A DNA stretch of 64,000 bases from Medicago truncatula (Eukaryota > Streptophyta > Magnoliopsida > Fabales > Fabaceae), in NCBI RefSeq assembly GCF_003473485.1, contig NC_053049.1, positions 10,478,001-10,542,000 of the forward strand. Direction: 5' to 3'. Position 1 is the stretch's first letter. Every line of letters begins with the position of its first letter. This document shows, one piece after another, positions 35,652-50,716 of this stretch. A program made the position numbers and the translations under genes. Below the pieces are notes generated by a model. It saw only the letters and a list, made by a program, of their open reading frames with translations, searched no databases and had not been told where the DNA came from.

Positions 35652-38600
35652 ATGGAGATTGGATTTCTGGGTTTGGGAATAATGGGCAAAGCCATGTCAA
35701 TTAACCTTCTACGCCATGGCTTCAAAGTCACTGTTTGGAACAGAACCCTCTCCAAGGTACCCACTTTCTCTATTTCATTTTACTCTTTAATTTATCTTTT
35801 GTTATCCAAATAGCTTATACATAACTGATTATGCTATAACTGCTTAAGTAAGTTTTATTTATAGAATTACTAAAGATAGCTTGTAGTAGTGACTCAATTT
35901 TGTGACATCTGATTGTAGTGTGATGAACTCGTGGAACATGGTGCTTCAGTTGGAGAAACACCTGCAGCTGTAGTCAAGAAATGCAAATATACAATTGCAA
36001 TGTTATCTGATCCTGCAGCTGCTTTGGCGGTCAGTGGTTGCGAAATTCATCCTTGATGTGACTGACACCGATTTATTTTCTCATACTTAAATTCCGTTTC
36101 GTGTTGAATTTTTTAGGTTGTGTTTGATAAGGATGGTGTTCTCGAGCAAATTAATGGAAAAGGTTATATTGACATGTCAACAGTTGATGCTGAGACATCT
36201 ATCAAGATATCCGAGGTTACTATACTATGTTGTTGCTCATGTGTATTTTAATAGCTGAAAAATGTTGCCAAAATCCTTTAATTGACATGATCAAGACTCG
36301 TAAGTTTTAATATTAACTATTAAGCATCGAAGTAAGCATTTTGGTTTTTATCTAATTATAAATATGTGATTGATTGCAGTCATTAATTTGAATTTGGTCA
36401 TTGAAAATTTCTGTTTTTAGGGATATTTAGTTTGCTGAGAAGTCTATAGTACTGGAGATTATGTTTGAATGAGGAATACTTAAGTATGAAGTTAAGCTTT
36501 CCTAATTTTGAATGCGAGAATTAAAAAGACTATGTACTACATTATTCACAGATTCTTGCCGTAGAATGTTTGAATATACGCAATTTCGTTCAAAAAGAAA
36601 AAAAATTGTGTACATCCACTACTTTTCTTTGACTAAGTTCTGTATGTATGAATCATTGGTTGACTGAAGTAACTATATTTGCATATCAAGGCTGTAAGCA
36701 TAACCTGGTAGTTTGCATTTTACATGATAATCGACTTTTCAAATGGAATTGGAAAAAAGACCTTTGATATAAATTGCAACTTAAAGATCTGCCTACTTTC
36801 TACAGGCAATCAAAGCAAAAGGTGGTGACTTCCTTGAAGCTCCTGTTTCGGGTAGCAAGAAGCCTGCAGAAGATGGTCAACTAGTTATACTTGCTGCCGG
36901 AGACAAGGTATTTTTAAATATAAAAGTTGTTGATTAATTTTATGTCATCTTGCTTCCTTCCTGCTCTGCTGTGCTTTTAGCCATTTGGAGAGTTGAACTA
37001 TCCAGAAATGTTCTCAGTTCTCTTATCATGTGATATGTTTCCTCATGCCTTTCAAACGAGTGTGTGTTTTATTATCACCTTCTTTCTCAAGTATTACTTT
37101 AAGTTCCCAAATGAAAATACACTGGAATCTACTTGAAGATATTTGAGTAATATATATAAAATGTAATGAGATGACAATAAATGTGGAATTAAAATCTTTA
37201 CAGTTTGAAAGCATCAATTTACAATTATTATCCAGATTAGCTATCAGAAAGCTCAAAATTTTCATGATAGAGTTTTGCCAGTCCATTTTAGATTGCATTA
37301 TTGAAAAGGCAACTGTGAGCATAATGCTATTTTGAAAATAAAGTTGTTAGAGAAGAAAGTTTAAGAGGGGGAGTGAGGTATGTTGAAAGAATGTGTAAGG
37401 TGCGGGACTATATACTAATTCTTATGTTTAACGCCAGCTTTTCGATTACATTTTAACTCCATATCATTTTTTAATGTATGTAAGAATATACGGTTACAAT
37501 GTCGACTTTGTTTAAATTGGTTCAATTCTCTTCCTGTTACTGTAGAAACTTAGTTTGTGAGAGAGAAATGGAACGAGTGGTCTCACAATTTAAAATCTGC
37601 GGGACAATGCTTTTTTTTTTTTGTTATTTACTCACTTGCCTTGTATTTCTATGCCTTGTAATTGTATTTATGCGGTTATAGTAGGAGATATTGAAAAACT
37701 ATCCGCCATTCCCTTTTATATAGAAGAGACGTAGAAATTTATTAATCATTTTGCTGGCATTTGAAGTGTTATACTTGCTATAGGCTCTCATATGATAAAG
37801 GCTTAATTAAGCTTGTTATGTAAACATCGCCGTAATAGGTTGACAATAGGTCCATTTGGATTGCACAGATGAGGGCTGCCTCTCATTAGGCTTTAATCGA
37901 ACGGTTTAAATTAAGCACTGAAGATTAACCAAATAGACTAAACTATAATGAATACAAAGACTACATGGATCCTGATTACTGTACATGATTTGTCCATCCT
38001 ATACAACAAATCTACTCTCTAGGCATATTCTACTCTCTAGGCATATGAAAAGCTACAAACATGCATTTTATCGCCGTATATATCAAATTCAGTGGTGGAT
38101 TTGTTTGATATATAGGCATTCTATGATGAAGCACTTCCAGCATTTGATGTACTTGGAAAGAAATCTTTCTTTTTGGGTGAGGTTGGAAATGGAGCAAAAA
38201 TGAAACTTGTTGTCAACATGGTAATGGGAAGGTACTTTTCATCCCTTTTTTTCTTCCTTCTATTTTTAATTTGGTAGTGGGAAGGTGGATAACTTGCAAC
38301 TTCAGTTTAGAGCATTGTATGAATCAGAAAACAAGAAAAAGGCTGTGTTTGGATGAATAGCTTAATTATGCACTTAGCATACACACTTATCATGTATAAG
38401 TTATTTCTACAGATAAAATAAGTCAAACTATTTTCATACAAGCTATAAGTGGTTTTCATAAGCTATCATGTAGAGCTTACGGAAATATGAAAACATGTTA
38501 CGGACATGTCATATTTTCTTCCATAATCTCTCAAACAGTCTCATAAGTGCTTAACCAAGCAGATAAGTTCAGATTGGTCAATCTAAACAAGCCCAAATTC

Positions 38601-39357
38601 ATCCAGATTGCATATTAGCGGTCCTTATTTGGTTGCTAGCTAGATTGCATGTCCTTATTTTATGTTTTGTTCTGTAAATTAGTTATTCTCTTGTGTCTCT
38701 GTTACAGTATGATGAATGCTTTCTCTGAGGGACTGACACTTGCTGAAAGAAGTGGCTTGAACCCTAGCACACTTCTTGATGTGCTGGTAAGTTACTGTGA
38801 TAAAGAGGATTCTTGTTAATGCCTTTTATTAACATTCTGAGAATATCTGCGGTATTTTTTTGCAGGATCTTGGGGCCATAAGTAACGGCATGTTTAAATT
38901 GAAAGGACCGACAATGCTTAAGAACAGTTACGCCCCTGCTTTTCCACTGAAACATCAGCAGAAGGACATGAGACTGGCTCTTGCCCTTGGAGATGAAAAT
39001 GCTGTACCAATGCCTGTCGCAGCTGCAGCAAATGAGGTAATACTATATAGTGAGGACATTTTTATGTTTGTTGAAAGTTATTTAATGGTCTCATGACCAC
39101 TTTGAAAAGTCACGTGACTTCAAGTTTAAACTTGTAGCATTCATAGTTAGATGGCCATTAATGATTTACTCCTCAGTCACATTTCATTGCCAAAATACGT
39201 AACTATCTGATAATGCTTCTTTAGATGTTCACTGACTCTATCTAATAAGTTTCACGAGGTAATAAAGTTTGAACTCTGTTTGTAGGCATTCAAGAAAGCC
39301 AGAAGCTTGGGATTAGGAGACCTTGATTTTTCAGCTGTCCATGAGACTTTGAAATAA
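35652..39357 (+). CDS. GLYR1: Glyoxylate/succinic semialdehyde reductase (cytosolic type)
   Basis: NADPH-dependent reductase of the beta-hydroxyacid dehydrogenase family that reduces glyoxylate to glycolate and succinic semialdehyde to 4-hydroxybutyrate. Eight exons: 35652-35756, 35919-36029, 36117-36215, 36806-36907, 38116-38231, 38708-38786, 38866-39036 and 39286-39357, giving 284 residues. The Rossmann motif [12 protein letters not shown] is at the extreme N-terminus with no transit peptide, which points to the cytosolic GLYR1 rather than the organellar GLYR2. Further family motifs are [10 protein letters not shown], the substrate motif [15 protein letters not shown], the catalytic Lys helix [12 protein letters not shown], and [15 protein letters not shown]. 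Length and motif order agree with Arabidopsis GLYR1 (At3g25530). The C-terminus is HETLK. The gene is convergent with the RPL5 gene downstream. Confidence 0.92.
38341..38594. mobile_element. MITE, GGGCNTGTTTGGAT family, in GLYR1 intron 5
   Basis: Left end GGCTGTGTTTGGAT; the right end, reverse complemented, is GGGCTTGTTTAGATTGACC. The interior shares words with 15665-15878 and 51981-52190 (aagtcaaact, caagctataa, ttttcataagctatc). It is non-coding. Confidence 0.65.
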
Positions 39358-41439
39358 AAGCTATTGATCATTCATCGTTGACATGATTTTCTTTCTGAAT
39401 TGATTGAACTACTGTTATCAGCAACAACAGCATGATGTAAACCACATATATATATGAAATGGCTGTTTGAGCATAGGTCATTACTATATTCTCTCATTTG
39501 AATGCATTGATGAACCTTGTAAACATTTGCACTCTTCAAAACATGAAATTTTATTAGCTAGCGCATGGATTCGGTTCAATACGTTGCTTGCTGTAGATTG
39601 CATTGGCCATATGTCCGCTGACATAAATGTTTTAGGCCATTTAAAAGGTATATGCATAGGTCTCTTGTGTGTTGTACCCAAATACTATTACACTGGAGTA
39701 ATTTGACTTCAATGCGAGAGTGAGCGCGCACAAGTGATTATGAACTACACATTATTATTAAGTAACCCTCCAACTATGCATATTTTAAATGAGCAGTAAA
39801 AGTTGGCCACATTGTAATTTCTACTCAACAAAGTCGCAATCATCCTCAATGAGTTCTTTCATAGAAAGTAAGGCTAGAACCCTATGTTTCTGTCCCTCTT
39901 CTCTGTCATTTTTCATTCCCTCACCTCCCTGTAATTTTACTATATAAGCTATCAATGAGAAGAAACTCAATGAGTTGGGGGAGTAATTAACCCTATATTT
40001 TAAAAAAATGAAATGAAAAGAGTTTGTTAATTGAGAATTTTTTTGAACATAAATTTAACCAAAATTTTAAATTTGCAATGCTCTTTCACTTTAATTAATA
40101 TTGGAGTGTAACATGCAGAAAATGATTGAAAATAATCTTAAACTAAACACACGCCACCAGCATCAATGATGTTTAAGTGAATTTAGGGTATTTACCATTT
40201 GAAAATTGCGAAATGATCTCGTGAGATACTTACCTCTAAACATTCATCTATTTGAGATTGATTTCTTATTTTATGCTTAAAAGATTCAGTTATCTACCAA
40301 CTGCGCAACATAGTATTTGTCTTGCAAATTTACACGTCACGTCTCAGCGAATATGACGGTAAAGAAATATTGTTTCATCTAAATTTATTGATCCATCATT
40401 CAATTGGTTGAATATCTTATATAAAATTTATCTTTCACAATCAAAATGAAGTCGTCGCCATGACCCATATTCGCAAGGATGTCAACACATCAGTTCAGAG
40501 GAACGAAGAAGCTTCAATATATCAGCAGGGTTACTGGTTACCATAGTGGCATTTTACCATCGGATCAAACAAAAGATTTTTGTCCCATTATCTTTCACCA
40601 CCATTATACCACATCTTCTCAAAAACTAAACCTAACGAGTACATGATTCAGTTTCAAGAATTGTTTTATGTAAGAAGAAATAGTAATCGATATGAGTTCC
40701 TTGTCATTAGACGAAATCAAAAAGCAAACAGAAGCTTGTTTTAAGATAGAAAATAGCGGTCGGTAATAATGGTGACAAGAGAGACTACTAAAAGCAACAT
40801 CCCTATTATAAGGGCATTTCCCCATTATAAACTCCATCTCTGAGCCGAAGGGTATTTAGTACACGCTTCTGTTACTAAATCTTCCCAGGATTGAAACCTC
40901 ATAAAAACATTAGCTTCACTTGGAAGTACATCAATTGGGAAATTTAGTTTAATAGAGAGTAAAATGTGAAGGGAGAAAAACCATTTAGATTAACACTAAA
41001 AAAATTCCTAAATCTTAAAATAATACGTCATACTGATGCATAACCGGAACGCTCCATATTGTTACACAACATAACATATATTTTAGTTTCTAAAATTGTG
41101 TTACTTAGGTAATTAATTCTCTTAAAAAACAAAATATTTCATACCAATATTGCGTATCTTTTAATGGCCAACATGAAAGGTATTATAAAACACATAAACT
41201 ACAAGAACCAAGTGAGCGACTAATAAAAGTAAAGAAACTTGTATGCAAGAGAAAATCAAGTTAAAAACACATTAACCCAGAAAGTTGAACCAGTGAAAGG
41301 CCAACATGTAATTATCCAAAATTTTAACCTCAAAAATAAACAGTACAGGCAACAAAAATTTTCAAAAAAACGTTTATCTAATTGCAAATTCATAAAAAGT
41401 TCTAGATATCCATCACTTGGGCTGCAAACACAATGTCTT
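39358..41439. other. Spacer between convergent GLYR1 and RPL5 genes
   Basis: Contains the 3' UTRs of both genes and otherwise AT-rich sequence. I see no gene, no clear repeat family and no RNA gene. Confidence 0.5.
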
Positions 41440-43998
<2,559 letters not shown>

Positions 43999-44051
43999 TG
44001 TTGCAGACGCAGCTGGATCCGCAAGAGTTGATGGGAAGAGTGAGAAGGAGC

Positions 44052-44059
44052 TAGGGTTT
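44052..44059 (-). promoter_or_regulatory. Telo-box in RPL5 5' region
   Basis: AAACCCTA on the minus strand, 54 bp upstream of the RPL5 ATG. A second AAACCCTA lies on the plus strand at 44146-44153. Telo-boxes are standard in plant ribosomal protein promoters. Confidence 0.6.
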
Positions 44060-44118
44060 GAGAGGCAAGGTTTTGGTTATATAGATTGATTTCGATGGGT
44101 CGGGTTAAAATGGATTAT

Positions 44119-44130
44119 TGGGCTTGGGCT
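44119..44130 (+). promoter_or_regulatory. Double site II element (TGGGCT TGGGCT)
   Basis: Two adjacent TGGGCT hexamers, about 120 bp upstream of the RPL5 ATG. The TGGGCY (site II) motif binds TCP factors in ribosomal protein and other growth-linked plant promoters, and works with the nearby telo-boxes. Confidence 0.6.
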
Positions 44131-44786
44131 GGTTTTGTCTAATTCAAACCCTAAAAACAGACAGCTTTTGTCAATCTTATTTATTTTATTTTTTACAAAT
44201 TATGGTGGTCGATCGTATAATAGATATTGTGCTCGTGACCTTAACTCAGTTAATATGAAATGTATTAATGGTATGGAGAGTTTTTTTTGTTAGTCAATCG
44301 ATTCTTATATGAATATCGTTTTATTCATTCGAAGTTTGACAAATAAATAAAGTTTTGATTAAGAATTGTTCCACTCAAATCGAACATGGGTTCTCTTAAA
44401 TAATTTGATTAGTCATTTGGTGGAGTTCATTGAACCATTTTAGCTCGATCACTTATTGTTGTAAATAATATATTTGATCTCGATGGAAGTTTCAAGATAT
44501 CTCAATGGCTTAAACCATTAAGTTTTCCATGGGACTAATCATGGAATCGGTGGAAAAACATTTGAATCAGATCGAGAATCGAACCACTGAGAAATTCTGG
44601 TCAAGATTTAATATGTCGGACCACCCTTGAACTAGGTTATTAATAAATAAATGTATAAATATAATTAATCTTTTATTGTGTGAACTATGTATTATTTACA
44701 CCCAACTGCAAAGACAAATCTCTCAATCCACATAGGTCCGGTACCACTTGTTGGGAAGTTTAAAGGAGTGTCAAGAGTAACAATAA

Positions 44787-45113
44787 GTGTGCGTTTGGTT
44801 TGCAAAACAGCAAGTACAATACAGGAAAGAACAACACAATACAAGGGAGAACAGCACAGGACAAATTTTTATGACATAGAATAATTTTTTGTTTTATACG
44901 ATTTTTGGGGGACAAAATGCTATTTTGATATTTTAGACAACTTGTACGTGGGACAAAAAGTTGTGTTGTGGTTTGCTGAGGAACAAAAATATCAGTTTTT
45001 GTCTTGTCTCTTGCCTCCAGTTTGTCCTGTACCTAAAACAGTTTTACAAATCAAACACTGGACAACTAGAGTTGTTCTGTCCTGTCCTTCATTTTTTAGC
45101 AAATCAAACGCAC
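44787..45113. mobile_element. MITE with GTGTGCGTTTGGTTTGC ends
   Basis: Left end GTGTGCGTTTGGTTTGC; right end GCAAATCAAACGCAC, its imperfect inverted match. The interior has further inverted words (aggacaaa and tttgtcctg). No clear target duplication is seen, and there is no coding. Confidence 0.6.
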
Positions 45114-45231
45114 AATGCTCTAGGACCACAAGAGTGGGAGATTCCACGTCTCCACACAAAAACCTCAAGGCAATATGAGACAATATTAATCACAGTTGAA
45201 TCCAACAAGTTTGCTTCTAAAATAAGTTTTT

Positions 45232-45498
45232 GGGTTAAATATATTTTAAGTCCCTAAAAAATTACAAGCTTTCAAGTTTAGTCCTTACAAAAAATTTATT
45301 CATTTTTAGTCCCTATTTGCATTTTATAGGGACTATTTTGGAGGACTAAAAGTGTCCATTTTTTTGTAAAAAGTTTTCAAAATAGGGACTATTCTTACAA
45401 GTTACAATATTATGGAGGATTAAAATTACCATTAAAATTTTATAAGGAATAAACTTAAAAATTTGTGATTTTGTAGAGACTGTAAAAATACTTAACCC
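45232..45498. mobile_element. Mutator-type foldback MITE, 9-bp target duplication
   Basis: Begins GGGTTAAATATATTTTAAGTC and ends in acttaaccc. The inverted repeats run for about 80 bp with mismatches (tttagtcc motifs against ggattaaa and ggactaaa). The 9-bp repeat taagttttt flanks it exactly at 45223-45231 and 45499-45507. Confidence 0.8.
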
Positions 45499-46471
45499 TA
45501 AGTTTTTTAGAGGATTGTGAAATAAGTTAATAGAATGAAAAATTACTTTGCATCACTTTTTCCCCACTTGTGTGTAAAGTGTAACCAAACGTGCTTTAAA
45601 TAATTGAGATCAAGAGGTTAAAAATTTTCAATGACTTGATGATATGTTACATCGAGCGGGAGATAATCAAGTCATTTGATGATGTTGATATTATTCGAAC
45701 ATGCATCGGAAAGGGTATTTACCTCATAATTTTATTTAGCACAATATTGACAAGTTATGTTTCATCTCTCTTATTTCAAATTGTACTTTTATCAATAAAA
45801 TGACGAGCCTCTTTTATTTCGATTTATGACTATTTATATATTATTTCGCATGTGAATTTGTGGTTAAAATTTTCCCATACGATTTATGACTATTCATGTA
45901 ACACGACGTAATTAGCCATAAAACAAGGAATAATTCTTATATGGACACATCTTTTAAACACGCACAAGAAAGAAAAAAAGAAGAAAAATGATAATTAAAT
46001 AATATGTATTTCAAATAATTATATGATATGCATTTTGTAACTGTGTTTGAATAATATGTCTAATCTTTGTGCCCACACATGTCGGAATTGAGATGTACTC
46101 ACCCTTAGACCAAACACATAAAACCAACAACCCTTGACCCAAAAAAAAAAAATCAACATTAGTACATTTACCATAAATCTTTACAAAGAACTTATACAAG
46201 AGTGAAATAAATCTCTTTTTTACCAAAGAGAAAAAGAGGAATGCTTCAAAAAGAGTAATTCTGTACATCAGTTATCTAGTGGTGTAGTAATCTGGCAACT
46301 AAAAAATTGAGTACGTGGATGCAATATTTTGCAGGAGCATATAATTTATTTTGAAAAATTGTTTGCCTTAAACATTGAGATTCAAATTCTGTCTTGTATG
46401 CGTACTATAAAATGCAAGCTTCCTTGAATGGAACTCAAAAGCCAAAAGAGAGCAATCTGAGGATATGGACA

Positions 46472-46692
46472 AGGCCGTATCTGGGGTAGGGCGAAGAGGG
46501 CGACTGCCCTAGGCTTCAAAAATTAAGTACGAAATTTGGTTCCCAATTTTATTTTTAGGGGTTTATTAGGCTCTAAAAAAATTGCTTAGTTCTTTGCATA
46601 AATTTGATGTTTATATACATATATATTCATTAATTAGCCCCTAAATTGTAGGTTCCCTAAGACCACCAAAATCTCAGAAACGACCCTGGATA
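46472..46692. repeat. Dispersed element with GGCCGTATCTGGGG start
   Basis: Starts ggccgtatctggggtagggc, with gcgactgccctaggc, and ends accaccaaaatctcagaaac followed by gaccctgg. The reverse complement of the end (ccagggtcgtttctg) resembles the start only loosely. A non-autonomous DNA element is likely; the family is not determined. Confidence 0.4.
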
Positions 46693-47639
46693 TGGACATG
46701 ACTGATGTTGAACCAACTGATATTGCTAATGTCTAATGATATTTCTTGTTGTGCTGTTGAATCATATTATATTGCTATATCTAGTGACGGCAAAGATTTT
46801 AGGACATATGTGGTAAAATCTTTAGAAAAGACTCCAAGTTGCACACAAGAGCAAGATGGTATTGATATGACTAGCTTTGGTCCTTCTGCATTCAGATTCT
46901 CAAGTGTGGCTTTATTTATTCAAGTGTGGCTTTATTTATTCATTAAAATGTTAGTAAATAATCTGTACATTTAATTACATTTAGGCATTTATCTATAACT
47001 TATAGTTATCCTTGGGATATTGAGCATTTAGACATTTTAAAAATATGTTACCCACTCACTGAATTTCAAGACACATGTTACTCATTATTGGATTCTCTAA
47101 CACGCTAGCTTACTAACATGCAAGTTGTGATGAAACAAATTCCCCTTTTTCTCTTCATGAAACAATTTCTCTCTCATTTCTGACTGCTACTATTCATATT
47201 ACTAACTTGCAATTCCATTTATGACCTCTTTTTGACACAATGTCAACATTCATTAAACATGTTAGAGATTGATACTTTGTCTCTCTGATTTTGATCTTAA
47301 TTCAGCTGTCAGTTTTATGAATGTCATTTTGATACTATCAAACTCCAATTACTAAAGTTGCATGGAAACACTTCCAAGTGTTATATTTCAGGGACCAATT
47401 TGGCTTTTTATCATCAATTTCACAGTGCAATTTGCACAAAAGTGTTAAATTTGAGGGGGTATTTACATATTTCAAGGTAGGCGAGGTTATTTACCCTTGA
47501 AAGATAATAAATCCAGCAATCTTTTTTCTTAAAAAAATATGCAAATACTCCCCTATGACGTGGCATAACCTTCAAAACATGTGGCACTATTAGGTCGATA
47601 GTTAACGACCACATCATACTCTCAAACGGCGAAAACTAA

Positions 47640-47757
47640 CGGAGGGACTGAGTGGCAGAAGCTTAGCAAATTTTGGGGGATTTTTGCTATTTTGCAGATT
47701 TAAGGGAAGTATTCGAGTGAAGATACAAATTCAAGGAGGTGATTGGCTATTCACTCC
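47640..47757. repeat. Fragment of the 'gtgaatagtcaat' repeat family
   Basis: Reverse complemented, it starts ggagtgaatagccaatcacc and later has ctccgttag, the same order as 20897-21095. The full element may extend left to about 47395. Confidence 0.4.
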
Positions 47758-49528
47758 TTCAAACAAATGATAACTTTAGGAAGAAAAAAAAAATCAATAT
47801 CAATTCTTCATCTTATTGTGGAAATCTAGAAATCCTAAATCATCTTCTTTAATTGTTCAATTTTATAAGTGGTGTGGAGTGAATCTTTGAAATGGCGGTC
47901 TTCCCATTTGGGAGACCCGACCATATGGTTCTCTAGCATCTAGATAGTATGGAAAACTAGAGATGCTATGCGTTCTTTATTCTGCTGCGTATTACGGACC
48001 ACGTTACCTATTGAGCAAGGAGCAGCATTTCAACTCTCGAGTACTTGAGAGATCATGATGTTTCTTTTCAGGAACTTTATGTTCTTTCACTGTTGGATTG
48101 GTCTGTGGTTTGCTGATGTAGCTTTGATGTGTCTTAGAGTGGAGTCGATGGTAGCATAAAGGTTAAGTTGAAATCTACAAAATTATGCAGTATATGATGT
48201 TATACATTAATGAGGGGAGCTAGTAGTGATATTCACAATGTATGGCAAGGAGCTGCAGATTTTCTTCTGCAGAATTTTGCAGTAAATGGGCTGGTTGTAG
48301 GTGCTTTGAGGTAATGCCATGTTGTGGGTTGGGAGTGATTTTCTGCTGAACAATAAAGTTTTAGTCTTGTTATAGGTGCTGTCTAAAACTAGGAAGCTTT
48401 GTTTTGGCATGCTTAAGTGTTCAAGGATGATGTTGGAGCTTAGGAAGCTTTGTGTATTAGAGGTTTAGATTGTTTTTGGTGATTGGTGTTGTAATGTTTC
48501 TCTACTTTTTCATTGTACTCTTTTTGCTCCACTCTTTGCACACCTTGTGTCTAGTGTAGTTGGTGGTAATATATTTCGCTCTATTTTTATATTTATACTA
48601 TTAAGATGTAGTACTTAAGGTAACTTTGAACAATCAACTAAATAACATTACATTGTTCGAGTGGAGTTGGACTCAAATCTTTTAAGCAAGATCTCGAGTT
48701 TGAGTCTTGGGGATGAAAAAAAAATGATTAGAAGGGGAGGCCCCAGTAAAAGTAGCCAATCAGGTTCTCTGACAAAGATTATTCGTCGAAAAAGTTAGTG
48801 AATACTTCACACCAATAACATGACTACCCAAAAAACACACCCTCTAAATGAAAAATATATTATATCTATCCAACTTATTTTACTTAATATTTTATAAATG
48901 TTGAATTTCACCCTTTTGAAATTTGATAATACTTGCATAACATATAATGAAGTTGGACATGGTCCCTATTTGACAAATTTAACTCTATTGTTGCAACAAT
49001 TTAAAACGTGTACTATTTGATGCCTTGTCTTATATTATAGCAAGTTGTAGCACAAGTTAGTGTACAGGCACAACACTTCAGCTTGCTATCAAATTAAACA
49101 AACAAATCAAGCACTACGCAGTAAAAAAAAACTACACAGTTAACAATCTTTTTTGTATTTAATTAAGCCGTAACCTTTGTTCCAATTTTAGCTTGTCAAG
49201 GGTTGAACATGATCGAAAAATGCATACTTGTTCTCAAAGTGACAGTATGTATTGAGATCCCTCAGGGGTACAAATTACAATACTAGTGTACTTCCATCCA
49301 ATCCAATTCCAGAATTATTTGTGTGCATATTTATGACATATGATAATCTATACCAGGTAGTATCTAAATAATGTATAAATAGAAGTAACCACAAGTTTTA
49401 AAATATATTTTATACAAATAAAGACCTTATAAGACAACTGATAAATATTCTCAGCTGTATGCAGACCTTTCTCTATAATGAGAATACATTTAATGTCTAG
49501 ATTGTTGATAATTCTGTATCAGCCAGTA

Positions 49529-50716
49529 TCATCTGAATGGGGAGTAAGGCTTTATGCACATTACCTCTTCTTCCTTTATGCAAACATCGCCTCTATGAGA
49601 CTTGAATAACTCTAATGCTAAAGGTGTCACTCGAGCACAACCATTCAAGTACAAAATGGAGAGACTTCTGCAACCGTCTCGTAACGCCCGCAAGCCATTA
49701 TCAGTAAGATTGAGGCATCGATTCACATGCAGTCTCTTCAAATTCTGGCAATATAACCCCACTGCTTGCCATCCAGATATACTCACCTCATGACATAATG
49801 CTAAGTTCCATTCTTCAAGTAGTGTACATCCCTTGGCTATTGCAATAATAGAAGCATCAGAAACTGATCTACACATTCGAAAGTTTAGGATTTTGAGGCT
49901 TGAGGAAAATCCTATTCCACGCAAGGGATCTCCTGAAGGTGACCAACTTAAGCAAGATACATCTAGATGCTCTATTCCGCCACCGCTAACAATTCCGACT
50001 ACCCCTTCTAGGCTAAGTTTACAAGACTCGGCCTCTACGTGTACGAGAGATTTGGAACACCCTTCGAATCCAACGCCACTTATACGCTCACAGTGTGATA
50101 CGTTAATAGCTTGAAGCTGGCGACACTGCTGAGTAAGAGCTTTCAACCCTTTGTCAGATATTTGTGAGCAGTATGACAGGTTTATGCATTTCAAAGATAA
50201 GCAAGCAGTGGTTAAAGTCTCTAATCCTTCATCAGTAATGATAAGACACCGATAGAGACTAATTGTTGTCAATGAGGGGCAACCAGAAGCAACTAGGGAT
50301 AGCCCGTAGTTAGTGACTTTCAAACAACAATCCAGATTAAGTTTTTGTAAATTTGAACCGTAGCTTAGCAAACGGGTTAGTCCTGAATCATCGAGCTCCG
50401 TGCAACCACATAGAGATAAAGACTCTAAATGTTGAAAGCGCCTTAGCAACCTATGAATATGGACGGTGTAAACATCAAGACCCTTAGCAGACAAAGAGGA
50501 AGGGTTTAATATACTAAATGAACACTCAAATTGCAGAGTCCGACGGTTGAAATTTTGGATACGGAGCCATCGGCGGCAAGTCAAGCCAAATGATTCACGA
50601 TCAGTACGACAATCTAAACCATGAAAAATAATAGTAAGGCAGTCATCTGGTAAGTGCGTGATGGAGGTAGCGCCAAGTTTGGAAAGATCTTCCATGTCAA
50701 CCTTTTCAAGACTCAT
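49529..50716 (-). CDS. FBL12: F-box/LRR-repeat protein, FBL12 type
   Basis: Single-exon ORF of 395 codons. The F-box lies at about residues 16-55 (ATSITHLPDDCLTIIFHGLDC, FGLTCRRW) and is followed by about ten AMN1-type leucine-rich repeats of the form LxxLxLxxCxxLTDxGL (for example LESLSLCGCTELDDSGL, LQKLNLDCCLKVTNYGL, LKRLHVNRCLNLTDNGL). Such proteins are substrate receptors of SCF (SKP1-Cullin-F-box) ubiquitin ligases. Wording and length match Arabidopsis F-box/LRR-repeat protein 12 as remembered. The first ATG (50716) lies within the last codons of the upstream ORF, overlapping it by 11 nt in another frame; the second Met (50695, MEDLSKLG) lies just past that ORF's stop. There is no room for an ordinary promoter outside the upstream gene. 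Confidence 0.9.
   Translation of the reverse strand: MSLEKVDMEDLSKLGATSITHLPDDCLTIIFHGLDCRTDRESFGLTCRRWLRIQNFNRRTLQFECSFSILNPSSLSAKGLDVYTVHIHRLLRRFQHLESLSLCGCTELDDSGLTRLLSYGSNLQKLNLDCCLKVTNYGLSLVASGCPSLTTISLYRCLIITDEGLETLTTACLSLKCINLSYCSQISDKGLKALTQQCRQLQAINVSHCERISGVGFEGCSKSLVHVEAESCKLSLEGVVGIVSGGGIEHLDVSCLSWSPSGDPLRGIGFSSSLKILNFRMCRSVSDASIIAIAKGCTLLEEWNLALCHEVSISGWQAVGLYCQNLKRLHVNRCLNLTDNGLRALRDGCRSLSILYLNGCARVTPLALELFKSHRGDVCIKEEEVMCIKPYSPFR

Larger units (their letters stand above)
44160..49528. other. Repeat-rich spacer between RPL5 and FBL12-like genes
   Basis: No credible gene. It contains MITEs at 44787-45113, 45232-45498 and 46472-46692 and a dispersed repeat at 47640-47757. The blocks 45500-46440 and 46700-47390 are AT-rich and unassigned. 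The 47860-48620 block is less AT-rich and could be old transposon sequence, but I could not assign a family. A box B-like cgagtttgagtcttgg near 48695 hints at a SINE remnant. Confidence 0.5.

Noticed and set aside
44687-45257. Open frames across the 44787-45113 MITE
   Set aside because: They run through the inverted ends of the element and have no recognisable product.
46705-46974. 89-codon plus-strand frame
   Set aside because: Contains a direct duplication (aagtgtggctttatttatt), has no family match and lies in repeat-rich spacer.
49602-50114. Plus-strand open frames opposite the FBL12-type gene
   Set aside because: They mirror the long, conserved F-box/LRR ORF on the minus strand and show no domain of their own.
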